In this document: one piece after another, positions 52,930-61,959 of the stretch | Position numbering within the stretch: the first letter of the stretch is position 1 | Layout: every line of letters starts with the position of its first letter | Notes under the pieces: model-generated | Seen by the model: the letters and a program-made list of their open reading frames with translations, nothing else | Told to the model about the DNA's origin: nothing | Databases searched by the model: none | Program-made: the position numbers and the translations under genes | Origin: Pseudomonas fluorescens | GTDB lineage: Bacteria; Pseudomonadota; Gammaproteobacteria; Pseudomonadales; Pseudomonadaceae | DNA length: 64,000 bases | Direction of reading: 5' to 3' | Assembly (NCBI RefSeq): GCF_902497855.1 | Contig: NZ_CABVHU010000001.1 | Location: forward strand, 186,001-250,000

Positions 52930-53567
52930 ACGTTGGCCTCCGCGACTTCGGTGATCGCCTCGATGATGTTGGAGTACGCACCGCAACGGCAGAGGTTGCC
53001 GCTCATGCGTTCCTGGATTTCACTGGTGATCAGTTGAGGCTGATCGGTGAGGCTGGGACTGGCATGACTGGGGATGCCGTCACGGATTTCACCCAGCACC
53101 GCCACCGCGGAACAGATCTGCCCCGGCGTGCAATAGCCGCACTGGTAACCGTCGTGCTTGATGAATGCCGCCTGCATCGGGTGCAGTTTGTCCGGTGTGC
53201 CCAGCCCTTCGATGGTGGTGACCGTCGAGCCTTCGTGCATCACCGCCAGGGTCAGACAGGCGTTAAGACGCCGGCCATCGACAATCACTGTGCAGGCGCC
53301 GCACTGGCCATGATCGCAACCCTTTTTGGTGCCGGTGAGTTGCAGGTTTTCCCGCAGCGCGTCGAGCAGCGTGGTGCGGGTATCGAGATCCAGCGCTCGC
53401 GGCTGACCGTTAACCTGGAACGCCACTTTGGCCTTGATCGGGCGTGCCGCGTTGGCGGCAGAAGCTCGCGCCGAAATGAATGGAGGCAGCGCCACGGTTG
53501 CCGCCGTCACTGCGCCCACGATCAGAAATTTACGCCGGGATATCGACATCAGGTCACAGTCATCCAT
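52926..53567 (-). CDS. paoA: Aldehyde oxidoreductase, [2Fe-2S] subunit with Tat signal (PaoA-like)
   Basis: A 213-aa subunit. The Tat motif '[20 protein letters not shown]' shows export of the folded complex to the periplasm. The mature part has the ferredoxin-like motif '[20 protein letters not shown]' and the second cluster 'GYCTPGQ' with 'GNLCRCGAY', so both [2Fe-2S] clusters are intact. RBS AGGA lies 9 nt before ATG 53567. It heads the paoABC operon, whose promoter lies in 53568-53939, a region without another gene. Confidence 0.92.
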   Translation of the reverse strand: MDDCDLMSISRRKFLIVGAVTAATVALPPFISARASAANAARPIKAKVAFQVNGQPRALDLDTRTTLLDALRENLQLTGTKKGCDHGQCGACTVIVDGRRLNACLTLAVMHEGSTVTTIEGLGTPDKLHPMQAAFIKHDGYQCGYCTPGQICSAVAVLGEIRDGIPSHASPSLTDQPQLITSEIQERMSGNLCRCGAYSNIIEAITEVAEANV

Positions 53568-53939
53568 TGGTTCGATTCCTATAGGTGGTTGGCGTTGCCA
53601 GTCCTCATCCAGAGAGTGACCCGCGTGTTGGCGGAATGTTTTTGCGTTTTTCGGCTATAGAGTTATGCGTTTGGCTCATGAATCTTACGGTGGCGGTCTT
53701 TGCATATTAGAAAGGTTTCGTCGGTCCATTAAGGGCAATAAACTGCATGGAGTCATGAGGTAGGCTCATTAGTAGGAGTTGGGGGACAAAGTTACGGATT
53801 TGTCGTGTTGCGACTGACTAAGGGGCCGGCACACCCAGCAGTGGTATTGACTGACACACCACCTTCGGTCACGTCAGCGCGTTATGATGTGCGCGCCCGC
53901 GAACACACTCGTCACGTCCGCCCCAGAGTCAGAGCCACA

Positions 53940-54620
53940 ATGCCCCAGATCACCCATTACCAATCCCCCTGTCCAGAGCCTGTCAACAGCCAGATCCTGC
54001 AAATGGTCGTCGACTACCTCACTGACATCAGCATGGTCGCGATCCCGCCGAGCAACCTGCTGTACAACCTCTATCAGTACGCGATCGGCTACGAGGTTCA
54101 TCTCTATCTGGAGGCCTTGAACGGGGCGAAAGGGATTGCCGTGGAGTTGCTGGTCGCGACCGACGATGACGACCCGGACAAGGTTGTCGGCTTTTTGCTG
54201 TACCTGCCGGTCAAGGATGATCCCGAGGCGTGCGGCGTGGCGTACATGGCGGTGCATGCAAATCATCGGCGCCAGGGGATTGCCCGGCGGATGCTGCGGG
54301 AGATGGTCGGCCGCTACCCCCATGCCGAACTGACCTGCGCCGTGGCCAAGGTGCCTGGTTTCGAGTCGATGGGCTTTCAGGTGGTGGGCGTGCGCGGGAC
54401 TCAGGTGCTGATGAACACCCGCGACCATGGCAGTGAAGGGTTGATGGGTCTGTTGGATGTGGCCTCGATCTACAGCTCGCTGGAGGTGCGGCAGATTCAT
54501 ACCTATCTGCTGCAGAAACACGGCAAGCGGGCGATGCTCGATGCGGAAAAGCAGCGGGATAGGCATCTGGACAAGATGACGCGCAAGGCCAATGAGTGTG
54601 TACGCGAGCGATTGGGATAA
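53940..54620 (+). CDS. GNAT-family N-acetyltransferase
   Basis: A 226-aa protein with one GNAT domain: 'VVGFLLYLPVKDDPEACGVA' and the acetyl-CoA pyrophosphate loop 'HRRQGIARRMLREM'. The C-terminal ~90 residues ('VASIYSSLEVRQIHTYLLQ') are helical and specific to this Pseudomonas type. The substrate is unknown. ATG 53940 is chosen; the frame is open from 53805, but the upstream residues are not family-like. A single gene between paoA and the methyltransferase on the other strand. Confidence 0.8.
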   Translation: MPQITHYQSPCPEPVNSQILQMVVDYLTDISMVAIPPSNLLYNLYQYAIGYEVHLYLEALNGAKGIAVELLVATDDDDPDKVVGFLLYLPVKDDPEACGVAYMAVHANHRRQGIARRMLREMVGRYPHAELTCAVAKVPGFESMGFQVVGVRGTQVLMNTRDHGSEGLMGLLDVASIYSSLEVRQIHTYLLQKHGKRAMLDAEKQRDRHLDKMTRKANECVRERLG

Positions 54621-54645
54621 CCCGGTTAACTGAGGGAGCGGGGGC

Positions 54646-55587
54646 TCAATCGCCCATCTTGAACACCAACGCCTTCAACCCGCATTCAACATCGGCATCC
54701 GGGAATTCCGGCGGGTTCTCCAGCCGTTGCTCGAAGCGCAGGCTCGGCGCTTCACGCATGACGCCCTCGATCAGGAAATCCGCGCCGAACGCCGGATCGT
54801 TCATGCAGGCCAGCACCGTACCCTGGGGACTGAGCAACTCCGGCAGGCGACGCAACACCCGCTGGTAGTCCTTGGTCAGCAGAAAACTGCCTTTCTGAAA
54901 GGAAGGCGGGTCGATGATCACCAGGTCGTACGGGCCCTTGCCGATTACCTTGCCCCAGGATTTGAACAGGTCGTGGCCCAGAAACGTCACCTTGCCCAGG
55001 TCATGTCCGTTCAGTCGGTGATTGTCACGGCCACGGCTCAGCGCCGGGCTGGACATGTCCAGGTTGACCACATGGGTCGCGCCGCCTTCGATGGCGGCCA
55101 CCGAGAAGCCGCAGGTGTAGGCGAACAGATTCAGCACGCGCTGGCCCTGGGCATTGGCCCGCACCCAGTCGCGCCCGTAGCGCATGTCGAGGAACAGGCC
55201 GGTGTTCTGTTTGCGCCCCAGGTCGACCCGATAATGCAGGCCGCCCTCGGTGATGGTCATGTCCTCGATCGCCTCCCCGAGCAGCCACTCGGTGGTGCTT
55301 TGCAGCAGGTAGCGATGTTGCAGCGCCAGGGTATGCGCACCGGATGCCGCCCACTCAGGTGATTGAGTGAGTTGCAGCAACCGCTGTTTCAACGCCTCCA
55401 GTTGCGCCGCTTCGGGTTCCTTGAACAGCGACACCAGCACCACGCCCTGCAACCAGTCCACCGTCAATTGCTCCAGCCCCGGCCAGCAACGACCACGGCC
55501 GTGGAACAGCCGGCGGGTTTCTTCCGGGGCGGCGGCGAGGGCTTTGAGCAAATGATCGTGGAGGATGGAAAGCGCGTCAGAGTTCAT
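54646..55587 (-). CDS. Class I SAM-dependent methyltransferase (RlmI-like)
   Basis: A 313-aa protein. The SAM motif I is 'VLNLFAYTCGFSVAAIEGGA', followed by 'VVNLDMSSPALSRGRDNHRL', and the catalytic motif is 'YDLVIIDPPSFQKGSFLL'. The DPPSFxKG element is typical of rRNA/N4-type or cytosine-5 methyltransferases related to RlmI. It probably methylates rRNA, but the exact base is not readable. Start ATG 55587. There is no PUA domain, so it is shorter than RlmI (~396 aa). It ends 26 bp from the GNAT gene on the other strand. Confidence 0.82.
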   Translation of the reverse strand: MNSDALSILHDHLLKALAAAPEETRRLFHGRGRCWPGLEQLTVDWLQGVVLVSLFKEPEAAQLEALKQRLLQLTQSPEWAASGAHTLALQHRYLLQSTTEWLLGEAIEDMTITEGGLHYRVDLGRKQNTGLFLDMRYGRDWVRANAQGQRVLNLFAYTCGFSVAAIEGGATHVVNLDMSSPALSRGRDNHRLNGHDLGKVTFLGHDLFKSWGKVIGKGPYDLVIIDPPSFQKGSFLLTKDYQRVLRRLPELLSPQGTVLACMNDPAFGADFLIEGVMREAPSLRFEQRLENPPEFPDADVECGLKALVFKMGD

Positions 55588-55661
55588 CGGGCAGGGTCGG
55601 CAACAGGTTGGGGCGGCATTTTAAACACAAATGCCCCCCAACGAACCAACGGGGGACGGGT

Positions 55662-58019
55662 TTACCAGTCCACTGAATAGCTGACCGCCAATCGACGCCC
55701 CTCGGCATGGGGATAAGGCGCCGCCGCATTGGCCTGCATATAGAGCGTTTCGTAGTTGCGGTCGCTCAGGTTGTAGACGCCCATGTCCAGCTTGCCCACC
55801 GGCAGCTCGACCCCAGCCAGCAAATCGACCGTGGTATAGCCTTCGATTTTGCGACCGTTGCCATCCTGGAACCCGGCGTCGTAACTTTCCAGGCGCATGG
55901 CCTGCAGGCGCAGGTTGTAGTCATCCTGCTCAAAGGCGACAAAGGCCGTGGTCTTGGCCGGCGAAATGCGCGTGGCCGGCAGGTCCAGCCACTCGCCGTT
56001 CTGATGGGTTTCGCCTTTGGTCCAGGCGTAGGTTCCACCCAGGGACCAGGCCTGGTCCAGGTGATAGGTCAGGCTGGTCTCGATGCCGCGCACGCGTTCC
56101 TTCTGGTCGATCAGGCGTTGCGCGCGGGTGACGGAATCGTAGTACTGAGTCACGTCCGAACGGTTTTCGAACAGGGTGACGTTGGCCTGCAGCGCCTCCC
56201 AGTCACCACGCCAGCCCAGTTCGTAACTGTCGACCTTGATCGCCTGGGCGTTGAGGTCGTGGATGTCATAGCTACCGCGCACATCGCGCAGGAAGCGCTG
56301 GACGTCGGGCAGGGAAAAGCCCTGGCTGAAGTTGACGAACACGTCCTGCGCGCTGCTGATGTGGTAGACCGCGCCGAGGTTGTAGAGGGTGTCTTCGTAC
56401 TTCAACGTGCCGCCCGGCAGCACCTCGGTCACCCCCGCTTGCCAGATGCCGCCAAAGGCGATGCTGTCGGCGACGTCGCTGTGAATCCACTCGTGCCGCG
56501 CGCCACCGCGCAGGGTCCAGTCGCCGACGTCCCAACTCGATTGAGCGAAGAGTGCGGTGGTGTTGGTTTCGATGTCCGGGCCGAATGCATAGCGCTGGCC
56601 CGTCGGCGTGTAGACCAGCCCGTCGACGGCATAGCGGTCGCCGTGCTGGCTGATGCGTTCGTTTTCGAAGTCGGCGCCCCAGACCAGGGTGCCGGTGGCG
56701 CTGCCAATCGAGGGCAGGGTGCTCTCCACGGCGGTGCGCAGGCCATAGACCTCGGCGTCGCTCTCGGAGGCAACCACCCCGGCATTGGCACCCCAGTTGT
56801 AAGGGAAAAAGCGCGCCTCTTGTTTGCGCCAATAGCTTTCCACCAGCAGTTGCTGGCCGAACAGATCGCGATCGCTGTAATTGAAGTTCACCGCCTGGTT
56901 GTGGGTGAACGGCTGGTCGCTCAATTGCAGGCCTTTGACCGCCACCGACTCGCCGTTGCGAGCGCCGGCCACGTAACCGGTGTCCTGCTTGTCGCGGTAG
57001 TCCTGCAGGGACAGGCTCAGGCGTCGATCATCGTCCAGGTCGAAGCCGAACCGGGCGTGCAAGTCATGGCTTTCGGTGTCCATGTTGCTGCCCTGAAAAG
57101 CTTCCTGGGCAATGCGATTGCCGTTGCCATCGAACTGGTCGTTGCGTTGCAACAGGTCGGCGGACAAGTACCAGTCGAAGGCGTTCTCACGCCCGGTCAC
57201 GCTCTGGAACACTTCGTAGGCAAAGCCTTTGCGGTTGAGGTTGTCGGCGCTGCTCAGGCCCACCCGGCTGCTCATGGCCAGGGGCTGCCCCTCGTTGCGT
57301 TTGGTGATGACGTTGATGATCCCCCCGGAAGCGCCGGCACCGTAAAGGCTGCTGGCGCCGGAGATCACTTCGATGCGTTCGATACTCGATGGCGCGATGC
57401 TGTTGAGCTGGCGCGATACATCGCGGCTGGCGTTCTGCGAAACGCCATCGATCAGCACCAGCATGTTACGCCCGCGAATGGTCTGGCCGTAATTGCTCAT
57501 GGTGCCGGAGGAGGGCGACAACCCCGGCACCAGCGTGCCGAGAATGTCGGCGACCTTACGCCCGGCGGCGGACTGTTGCGCGATCTCCCTGGCCTGGATC
57601 AGCTGCACGGTGCCGGGAATCGAGGCGATGCTGGCCTCGCTGCGCGTGGCGGACACCACGGTGTCGGACAGCGACAGCGGGCCGCTGCCCAATTCCAGCG
57701 GCGCCGGCTGCAGGGTGACGCTGTTTTCCCCGCTGAAGCGCCATTGCAGGCCGCTGTCGCGCAGCACCGCATCCAGCGCCTGTGCCGTGCTGTAGTCACC
57801 TTTTAGCGACGGTGCCGACTTGCCCCGCAGCAGCGCCGCGTCGACCCCGATGGACACCCCGGTTTCAGTGGCGATCGCCGTCAGCGCGGTAGCCAGTGGC
57901 TGGCTTGCCAGTTCGAAGTGCCTGGTGTCTGTCGCGGTGTCGGCGAAGGCCGGCGCGACGCAGCTCAAGGCGAGCGCCAGGGCGCTCAGGCGAAAGAGGG
58001 AAAAGGTCTGGTTGGTCAT
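55662..58019 (-). CDS. TonB-dependent receptor with STN domain (second iron/heme system)
   Basis: A 785-aa outer-membrane receptor. ATG 58019 (MTNQTFSLFRLSALALALS) gives a signal peptide cleaved after 'CVAPAFA', then an STN domain ('HFELASQPLATALTAIATET', 'LKGDYSTAQALDAVLRDSGL'). The plug holds 'IPGTVQLIQAREIAQQSAAG' and 'GASSLYGAGASGGIINVITK', and the protein ends 'RLAVSYSVDW'. It most resembles siderophore/catecholate-type receptors, but the ligand is not certain. The frame upstream of 58019 is not coding. It follows the second ECF/FecR pair on the minus strand, with a 235-bp gap that holds a REP pair. Confidence 0.9.
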   Translation of the reverse strand: MTNQTFSLFRLSALALALSCVAPAFADTATDTRHFELASQPLATALTAIATETGVSIGVDAALLRGKSAPSLKGDYSTAQALDAVLRDSGLQWRFSGENSVTLQPAPLELGSGPLSLSDTVVSATRSEASIASIPGTVQLIQAREIAQQSAAGRKVADILGTLVPGLSPSSGTMSNYGQTIRGRNMLVLIDGVSQNASRDVSRQLNSIAPSSIERIEVISGASSLYGAGASGGIINVITKRNEGQPLAMSSRVGLSSADNLNRKGFAYEVFQSVTGRENAFDWYLSADLLQRNDQFDGNGNRIAQEAFQGSNMDTESHDLHARFGFDLDDDRRLSLSLQDYRDKQDTGYVAGARNGESVAVKGLQLSDQPFTHNQAVNFNYSDRDLFGQQLLVESYWRKQEARFFPYNWGANAGVVASESDAEVYGLRTAVESTLPSIGSATGTLVWGADFENERISQHGDRYAVDGLVYTPTGQRYAFGPDIETNTTALFAQSSWDVGDWTLRGGARHEWIHSDVADSIAFGGIWQAGVTEVLPGGTLKYEDTLYNLGAVYHISSAQDVFVNFSQGFSLPDVQRFLRDVRGSYDIHDLNAQAIKVDSYELGWRGDWEALQANVTLFENRSDVTQYYDSVTRAQRLIDQKERVRGIETSLTYHLDQAWSLGGTYAWTKGETHQNGEWLDLPATRISPAKTTAFVAFEQDDYNLRLQAMRLESYDAGFQDGNGRKIEGYTTVDLLAGVELPVGKLDMGVYNLSDRNYETLYMQANAAAPYPHAEGRRLAVSYSVDW

Positions 58020-58130
58020 TGTTGTTGCCCATGGAATCGACTGTTTAACTCCAATGACCGGGCTGAAACGAATTCGGGCAGTTGTCTGGAGATTTTTTTT
58101 GCCGCAGATCAACCGGATGTCCTCAATCCC

Positions 58131-58226
58131 TGCAGGAGCTGGCTTGTCGGATCGCCGCACCGCAGTGAAAGCGCTGTACCTGGCACACCGCGCCGCGCCC
58201 TTCGCCAGTAAGCCGGCTCCTACGCA
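58131..58226. repeat. REP pair between fecR-like and receptor genes
   Basis: TGCAGGAGCTGGCTTG (58131) and AGTAAGCCGGCTCCTACG (58207) are inverted REP arms in the 58020-58254 gap. Confidence 0.75.
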
Positions 58227-58254
58227 AGGCGATTGCGCAGCTTGCCAACCAATC

Positions 58255-58791
58255 TCAGCGCCGCCGTACCTGCACCAGATACGGGCTGTAGGTCTCGAAG
58301 CGAATAGGCAAGGCCGCCTGCAACAACGCCAGTGCGGCGTCGCTGTCCTGCGCTGGCAGCACGCCGGTAAAACGCAGGGTCTGCACCTGCGCATCCGATG
58401 TCCAGATAATGCCCCGACGCTGCCGTTCAATTTCCGCCAGCACTTCGGGCAGCGGCCGGTCATGAAAGATCAGCCGGGCAGGGATCGAAGCGACCTTCTC
58501 CGTTGGGGGCGCCATCCAGTCTTGCACCGGCAGCCATTGGCCAAGGGCGATCGCCGCCGGCAATACCAGGGCTGCACCCATCAGCCCGGTTCGACGAGAC
58601 CGGGTTTTCGCGGGCGGCGACAGGGATTGCCACAGCTGCTGGAGCTGTTCGAACAGTTGTGCATGGCGGCGATCCGCCTCACGCCAGGCGTTGAATTCGG
58701 CCAGTTCTGCGGGGGAGGGTTTTTCGTCCAGACGCACCAGCCACAGTGCCGCCTGCTCGCGGATCTCATCCTGGCCGTGGGTATCAATCAC
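58255..58791 (-). CDS. Shortened FecR-family protein lacking the central periplasmic domain
   Basis: A 178-aa protein from GTG 58791, overlapping the sigma stop by 8 nt. Residues ~11-55 are the DUF4880 sigma-binding region ('REQAALWLVRLDEKPSPAEL'), and ~69-89 form the membrane helix. From ~101 onward there is only the STN-like tail ('FHDRPLPEVLAEIERQRRGI', 'TLRFTGVLPAQDSDAALALL'). The ~110-residue FecR sensor domain present in the other FecR of this window is absent without a frameshift, as if removed by an in-frame deletion joining residues 100 and 101. It may be a constitutive or receptor-uncoupled regulator. Confidence 0.8.
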   Translation of the reverse strand: MIDTHGQDEIREQAALWLVRLDEKPSPAELAEFNAWREADRRHAQLFEQLQQLWQSLSPPAKTRSRRTGLMGAALVLPAAIALGQWLPVQDWMAPPTEKVASIPARLIFHDRPLPEVLAEIERQRRGIIWTSDAQVQTLRFTGVLPAQDSDAALALLQAALPIRFETYSPYLVQVRRR

Positions 58792-59314
58792 TGCCCAGGC
58801 CCTCGGGCAGGGCGTCGAACAACCGGGCGTGGCAGTGCGCAAGCGACTTGGCCAGGTACTGCTTGACGCTGCTTTCAGAGACCTGCAGGTGTCTGGCGAT
58901 TTCGGCATAGGAACAGCCATCGACACGCGCCATCAGAAACGCCTTGCGCGGCTTCTCCTCCAACTCTTCCAGCAACAGCAGCAGGACTTTGCCAAGCAAC
59001 TGGTGGACGGCGTTGATCTGCTCCGGGCCCTGGGCCTGTTGGTCGAGCAGAACGGCCATGCTGCGCAGGGTTTCCGCCTCGACCTGGCGGCGATGATATT
59101 GATTGATCAACAGTCGGTTGGCCGCCACCAGCAGATAGGCCCGTGGTTCTTGCAGCGTCGGCAGGACGTCCAGGCCGAGCAGTTTGACGAAGGTGTCATG
59201 GGCCATGTCAGCCGCGTTGTCGGGGCAGCCGAGCTTTTTGCGCAGCCAGCCGAACAGCCAGCCGTGATGCCCACGGTAAAGCTCGGAAAGGGACGAAGCG
59301 GACTGGCCCGACAC
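58784..59314 (-). CDS. FecI-type ECF sigma factor (second system)
   Basis: A 176-aa ECF sigma factor. GTG 59314 has GAGG upstream and starts just before 'SSLSELYRGHHGWLFGWLRK'; the longer frame from 59377 has no SD. Region 2 is 'DNAADMAHDTFVKLLGLDVL', and region 4 is 'KAFLMARVDGCSYAEIARHL' with 'QVSESSVKQYLAKSLAHC'. It should drive the receptor at 55662-58019. The 8-nt overlap with the FecR-like gene implies coupling. A weak Fur-like AT-rich block (GCAAATGCGAATG, about 59358) lies upstream. Confidence 0.9.
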   Translation of the reverse strand: MSGQSASSLSELYRGHHGWLFGWLRKKLGCPDNAADMAHDTFVKLLGLDVLPTLQEPRAYLLVAANRLLINQYHRRQVEAETLRSMAVLLDQQAQGPEQINAVHQLLGKVLLLLLEELEEKPRKAFLMARVDGCSYAEIARHLQVSESSVKQYLAKSLAHCHARLFDALPEGLGSD

Positions 59315-59535
59315 GACGAAACCTCGAACGACGATAATTCGCAAATGGGAAGTTGTTGCAAATGCGAATGCTGTCATGTCGCAGCGCGGCGTTCAAGTCT
59401 GATGATGGCGATGTCAGGTGAAATCAGACGACGCATGCCCCGGGAGTTATCACGATTAATTTAACTTTTCGTGAGGATTTGGCGATTAGGCGGCCCCCAT
59501 ACTCGGCTCCAACGATCAACCGCCGGGAACGCATC

Positions 59536-60144
59536 ATGTCGTCGCTACCTGCTTCATCCCATCCTCGCTGGCTACGCCTGACCCATTGGCTCAATGCGCT
59601 GGCGGTGCTGGTCATGGTCACCAGCGGTTGGCGCATCTATAACGCGTCGCCGCTTTACGATTTCAGTTTTCCCGCTTCGATCACCCTGGGCGGCTGGCTC
59701 GGCGGCGCGCTGCAGTGGCACTTCGCGGCGATGTGGTTTCTCGCCATCAACGGTCTTGTCTACCTGGTCATCAACCTCTTCAGTGGTCGTCTGAAACGGC
59801 GCTTTTTCCCCGTCTCGCCCCAAGGTGTCCTGCATGACCTGTGGGCCGCGTTGCGCGGGCGACTGGGGCATGCCGATCCGACTCATTACAACCAGGTGCA
59901 ACGGGTGGCGTACCTGTTCGTGATGGTCGACATCGCGTTGCTGGTGATCTCGGGGCTGGTGCTGTGGAAGTCCGTGCAATTCCCGCTCCTGCGTGAGTTG
60001 CTGGGCGGTTACGAAGCCGCGCGCCATGTGCATTTCATCGCGATGGCGTTGTTGGTGGCATTCGTCGCGGTGCATCTGCTGATGGTCGCACTGGTACCCA
60101 AAACGTTGTGGGCCATGATTGTCGGTCGCAAGGAGCCCGTATGA
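59536..60144 (+). CDS. Cytochrome b561-type membrane subunit
   Basis: A 202-aa membrane protein. 'HPRWLRLTHWLNALAVLVMV' contains the first heme-ligand His, and 'AARHVHFIAMALLVAFVAVHLL' (split) has the histidines of the last helices. This is the b-type cytochrome of a periplasmic molybdoenzyme pair. ATG 59536 is chosen over the longer frame. The stop overlaps the molybdoenzyme start (ATGA at 60141). It passes electrons between the quinone pool and the partner enzyme. Confidence 0.88.
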   Translation: MSSLPASSHPRWLRLTHWLNALAVLVMVTSGWRIYNASPLYDFSFPASITLGGWLGGALQWHFAAMWFLAINGLVYLVINLFSGRLKRRFFPVSPQGVLHDLWAALRGRLGHADPTHYNQVQRVAYLFVMVDIALLVISGLVLWKSVQFPLLRELLGGYEAARHVHFIAMALLVAFVAVHLLMVALVPKTLWAMIVGRKEPV

Positions 60145-60926
60145 AAAAGCGCATTGAAGGCTCGGGGCTGGACGAGTCGTCCATCCTGACCGACGCCCGA
60201 AAAATAATTGCACCGCAGATCGAGGATCGTTCCCGTCGCACCTTCCTGATGCGCGGCCTGACCCTCGGCGGCGTGGCCATGTTGTCCGGCTGCAACCTGA
60301 CCGACAACGACAGCGTCGAGACTGCGTTGTCCTCCATGTCGCGGTTCAACGATCGGGTGCAGGGCTGGCTGTTCAATCCCAACGCAATGGCGCCCACCTA
60401 TCCTGAGTCGATGATCACCCGGCCGTTTCCCTTCAATGCCTTCTACGGCATCGATGAGGCACCGACGGTGGAGGAAGAGGGTTACCGCCTGGAAGTGACC
60501 GGGCTGGTCGCCGACAAGCGCAGTTGGCGCCTTGAAGAGCTGCGCGCCATGGCGCAGACCGATCAGATCACCCGGCACATTTGCGTCGAAGGCTGGAGCG
60601 CGATCGGGCGCTGGGGCGGCGTGCGGTTCAGCGATTTCCTGAAGCGGGTCGGTGCCGATACCGATGCCAGATATGTCGGCTTCAAATGCGCGGACGACTA
60701 TTACACCAGCATCGACATGGCCACCGCGCTGCATGCGCAAACCCTGTTGGCGCTGACCTATGACGGCGCGGTGCTGCCTCGCGAGTACGGCTTCCCGATG
60801 AAGCTGCGTATGCCCACCAAGCTGGGCTACAAAAATCCCAAACACATTCAGGCGATCTTCGTCAGCAACACCTACAGCGGCGGCTACTGGGAAGACCAGG
60901 GCTACAACTGGTTCGGTGGCAGCTGA
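60141..60926 (+). CDS. Periplasmic molybdopterin-dependent oxidoreductase (YedY/sulfite-oxidase fold)
   Basis: A 261-aa protein. The Tat signal is 'SRRTFLMRGLTLGGVAMLSG', with a Cys (SGC) that could be lipidated. The mature domain has the sulfite-oxidase fold signature 'ITRHICVEGWSAIGRWGG', in which the Cys ligates molybdenum, and 'YGFPMKLRMPTKLGYKNPKH'. It lacks the dimerisation domain and is shorter than MsrP (334 aa in E. coli), so it is a MsrP-like relative of unknown substrate. It forms a two-gene operon with the cytochrome b upstream. Confidence 0.88.
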   Translation: MKKRIEGSGLDESSILTDARKIIAPQIEDRSRRTFLMRGLTLGGVAMLSGCNLTDNDSVETALSSMSRFNDRVQGWLFNPNAMAPTYPESMITRPFPFNAFYGIDEAPTVEEEGYRLEVTGLVADKRSWRLEELRAMAQTDQITRHICVEGWSAIGRWGGVRFSDFLKRVGADTDARYVGFKCADDYYTSIDMATALHAQTLLALTYDGAVLPREYGFPMKLRMPTKLGYKNPKHIQAIFVSNTYSGGYWEDQGYNWFGGS

Positions 60927-60998
60927 CGGCGCCCGGCAGTTTTATTGCGCAGCTCACGCTGCGTTCATTCGCAACCTGTGATTCAAAGGAGTTTCATC

Positions 60999-61280
60999 AT
61001 GAAAGTGTTAACCACCGCAGTACTGTCGATGTGCCTGGCCATGGGCGCTGCCAGCGTGTTTGCCGCCGATGCCATGAACACCGACGGTATGGGCAAGGAT
61101 TCGATGTCCAAGGACGCTATGAAAAAGGATGCCATGGCCAAGGACTCAGTGAAGAAAGACGCGATGTCCAAGGATTCCATGAGTAAGGACGCTATGAAGA
61201 AAGACGCGATGTCCAAGGACGCTATGCAAAAAGACGCAATGTCCAAGGACGCCATGAAGAAGGACGCCATGGCACAGTAA
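60999..61280 (+). CDS. Pentapeptide MXKDX-repeat protein
   Basis: A 93-aa exported protein. A signal peptide ends at 'AASVFAADA', after which the chain is almost wholly built of MxKDx pentapeptides ('DSMSKDAMKKDAMAKDSVKK' is one part), about 15 copies. The DNA shows a corresponding tandem repeat from about 61081 to 61275. Proteins of this type are known in proteobacteria, but no function is established. The Lys/Asp/Met-rich chain might bind metal or cell-wall polymers. RBS AAAGGAG lies just before ATG 60999. The copy number probably varies by slippage. Confidence 0.92.
   Translation: MKVLTTAVLSMCLAMGAASVFAADAMNTDGMGKDSMSKDAMKKDAMAKDSVKKDAMSKDSMSKDAMKKDAMSKDAMQKDAMSKDAMKKDAMAQ
61081..61275 (+). 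repeat. 15-nt coding tandem repeat (MXKDX array)
   Basis: Repeated units of the form GAYGCXATGTCCAAG/AAAAAG(G)A encode MSKDA and MKKDA. Adjacent units are highly similar, suggesting expansion by replication slippage. Confidence 0.9.
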
Positions 61281-61436
61281 TTCGAAGACTGTTACTCACG
61301 GACTGCCGCTTGCAGGGCCCTCGATTTTGTCGTTGCCTGTATCAAAAATGAATTTCCTCGGAGTCCGCTGCTCATACCTGTAGGCAGCGGATTTCAGACC
61401 GCGAAATCATTCAGGCAATCAGGGAGTGGCACAGTC

Positions 61437-61844
61437 ATGAGTCCAGTATCGACAGCGGACGGGTCGCTTCCTGACGGGTTGATTCTTGTGGTCGAGGACG
61501 ACCCGTTGATCCTGGAGTTTCTCTGTGAAATTCTTCAGGAGGAAGGGTTTCTGGTTCAACCGCAGCCCAGTGCGGATGCTGCATCAGCCTATCTGGAAGA
61601 ACATTCCAATGAAGTCCGTCTATTGCTGACGGACATCACCATGCCAGGCAAACTCAATGGCGCGGACCTGGCCAACCAGTTCGGCGATCGCTGGCCGGAC
61701 AAGCCGATCATGATCATGTCCGGCTTCGAAACCCCCGAAACCTCCGGCGTGCGGCACCCGGTGTCGTTCATCAAGAAACCCTGGGCGCTCGGGCAACTGC
61801 TCGACTGTGTGCAAAGTGCATTGGATTCACACCGGACACTGTAG
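61437..61844 (+). CDS. Single-domain response regulator
   Basis: A 135-aa receiver domain with the acidic cluster 'VVEDD' (E20-D22), phospho-acceptor Asp66 in 'LLTDITMPG', the Ser/Thr near 'IMSGFET' and the Lys of 'SFIKKPW'. There is no output domain, so it resembles the CheY-like stand-alone regulators paired with hybrid histidine kinases encoded elsewhere. There is no kinase gene in the neighbourhood. The gap 61281-61436 is short and contains no second gene. Confidence 0.9.
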   Translation: MSPVSTADGSLPDGLILVVEDDPLILEFLCEILQEEGFLVQPQPSADAASAYLEEHSNEVRLLLTDITMPGKLNGADLANQFGDRWPDKPIMIMSGFETPETSGVRHPVSFIKKPWALGQLLDCVQSALDSHRTL

Positions 61845-61944
61845 GAGCTGGCTTGCCAGCGAAAGCGGTGGATCAGACGACAGATGTGTTGAATGACAAA
61901 CCGCCTTCGCTGCGGTGCGGCGATCCGACAAGCCACCTCCTGCA
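61840..61944. repeat. REP pair after the response-regulator gene
   Basis: TGTAGGAGCTGGCTTGCCAGC (61840) and GCGATCCGACAAGCCACCTCCTGC (about 61919-61943) are inverted REP arms. Confidence 0.75.
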
Positions 61945-61959
61945 AAGGGTTGTGGTGTT

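Noticed and set aside
55707..57806. 699-codon plus-strand frame opposite the second TonB receptor
   Set aside because: Antisense shadow of a verified receptor; Ala/Gly/Val-rich composition with no motif.
60983..61270. 95-codon hydrophobic minus-strand frame across the MXKDX array
   Set aside because: A repeat of Met/Ala/Ser/Phe/Ile is the unavoidable antisense translation of the 15-nt repeat; no RBS and no known protein of this kind.
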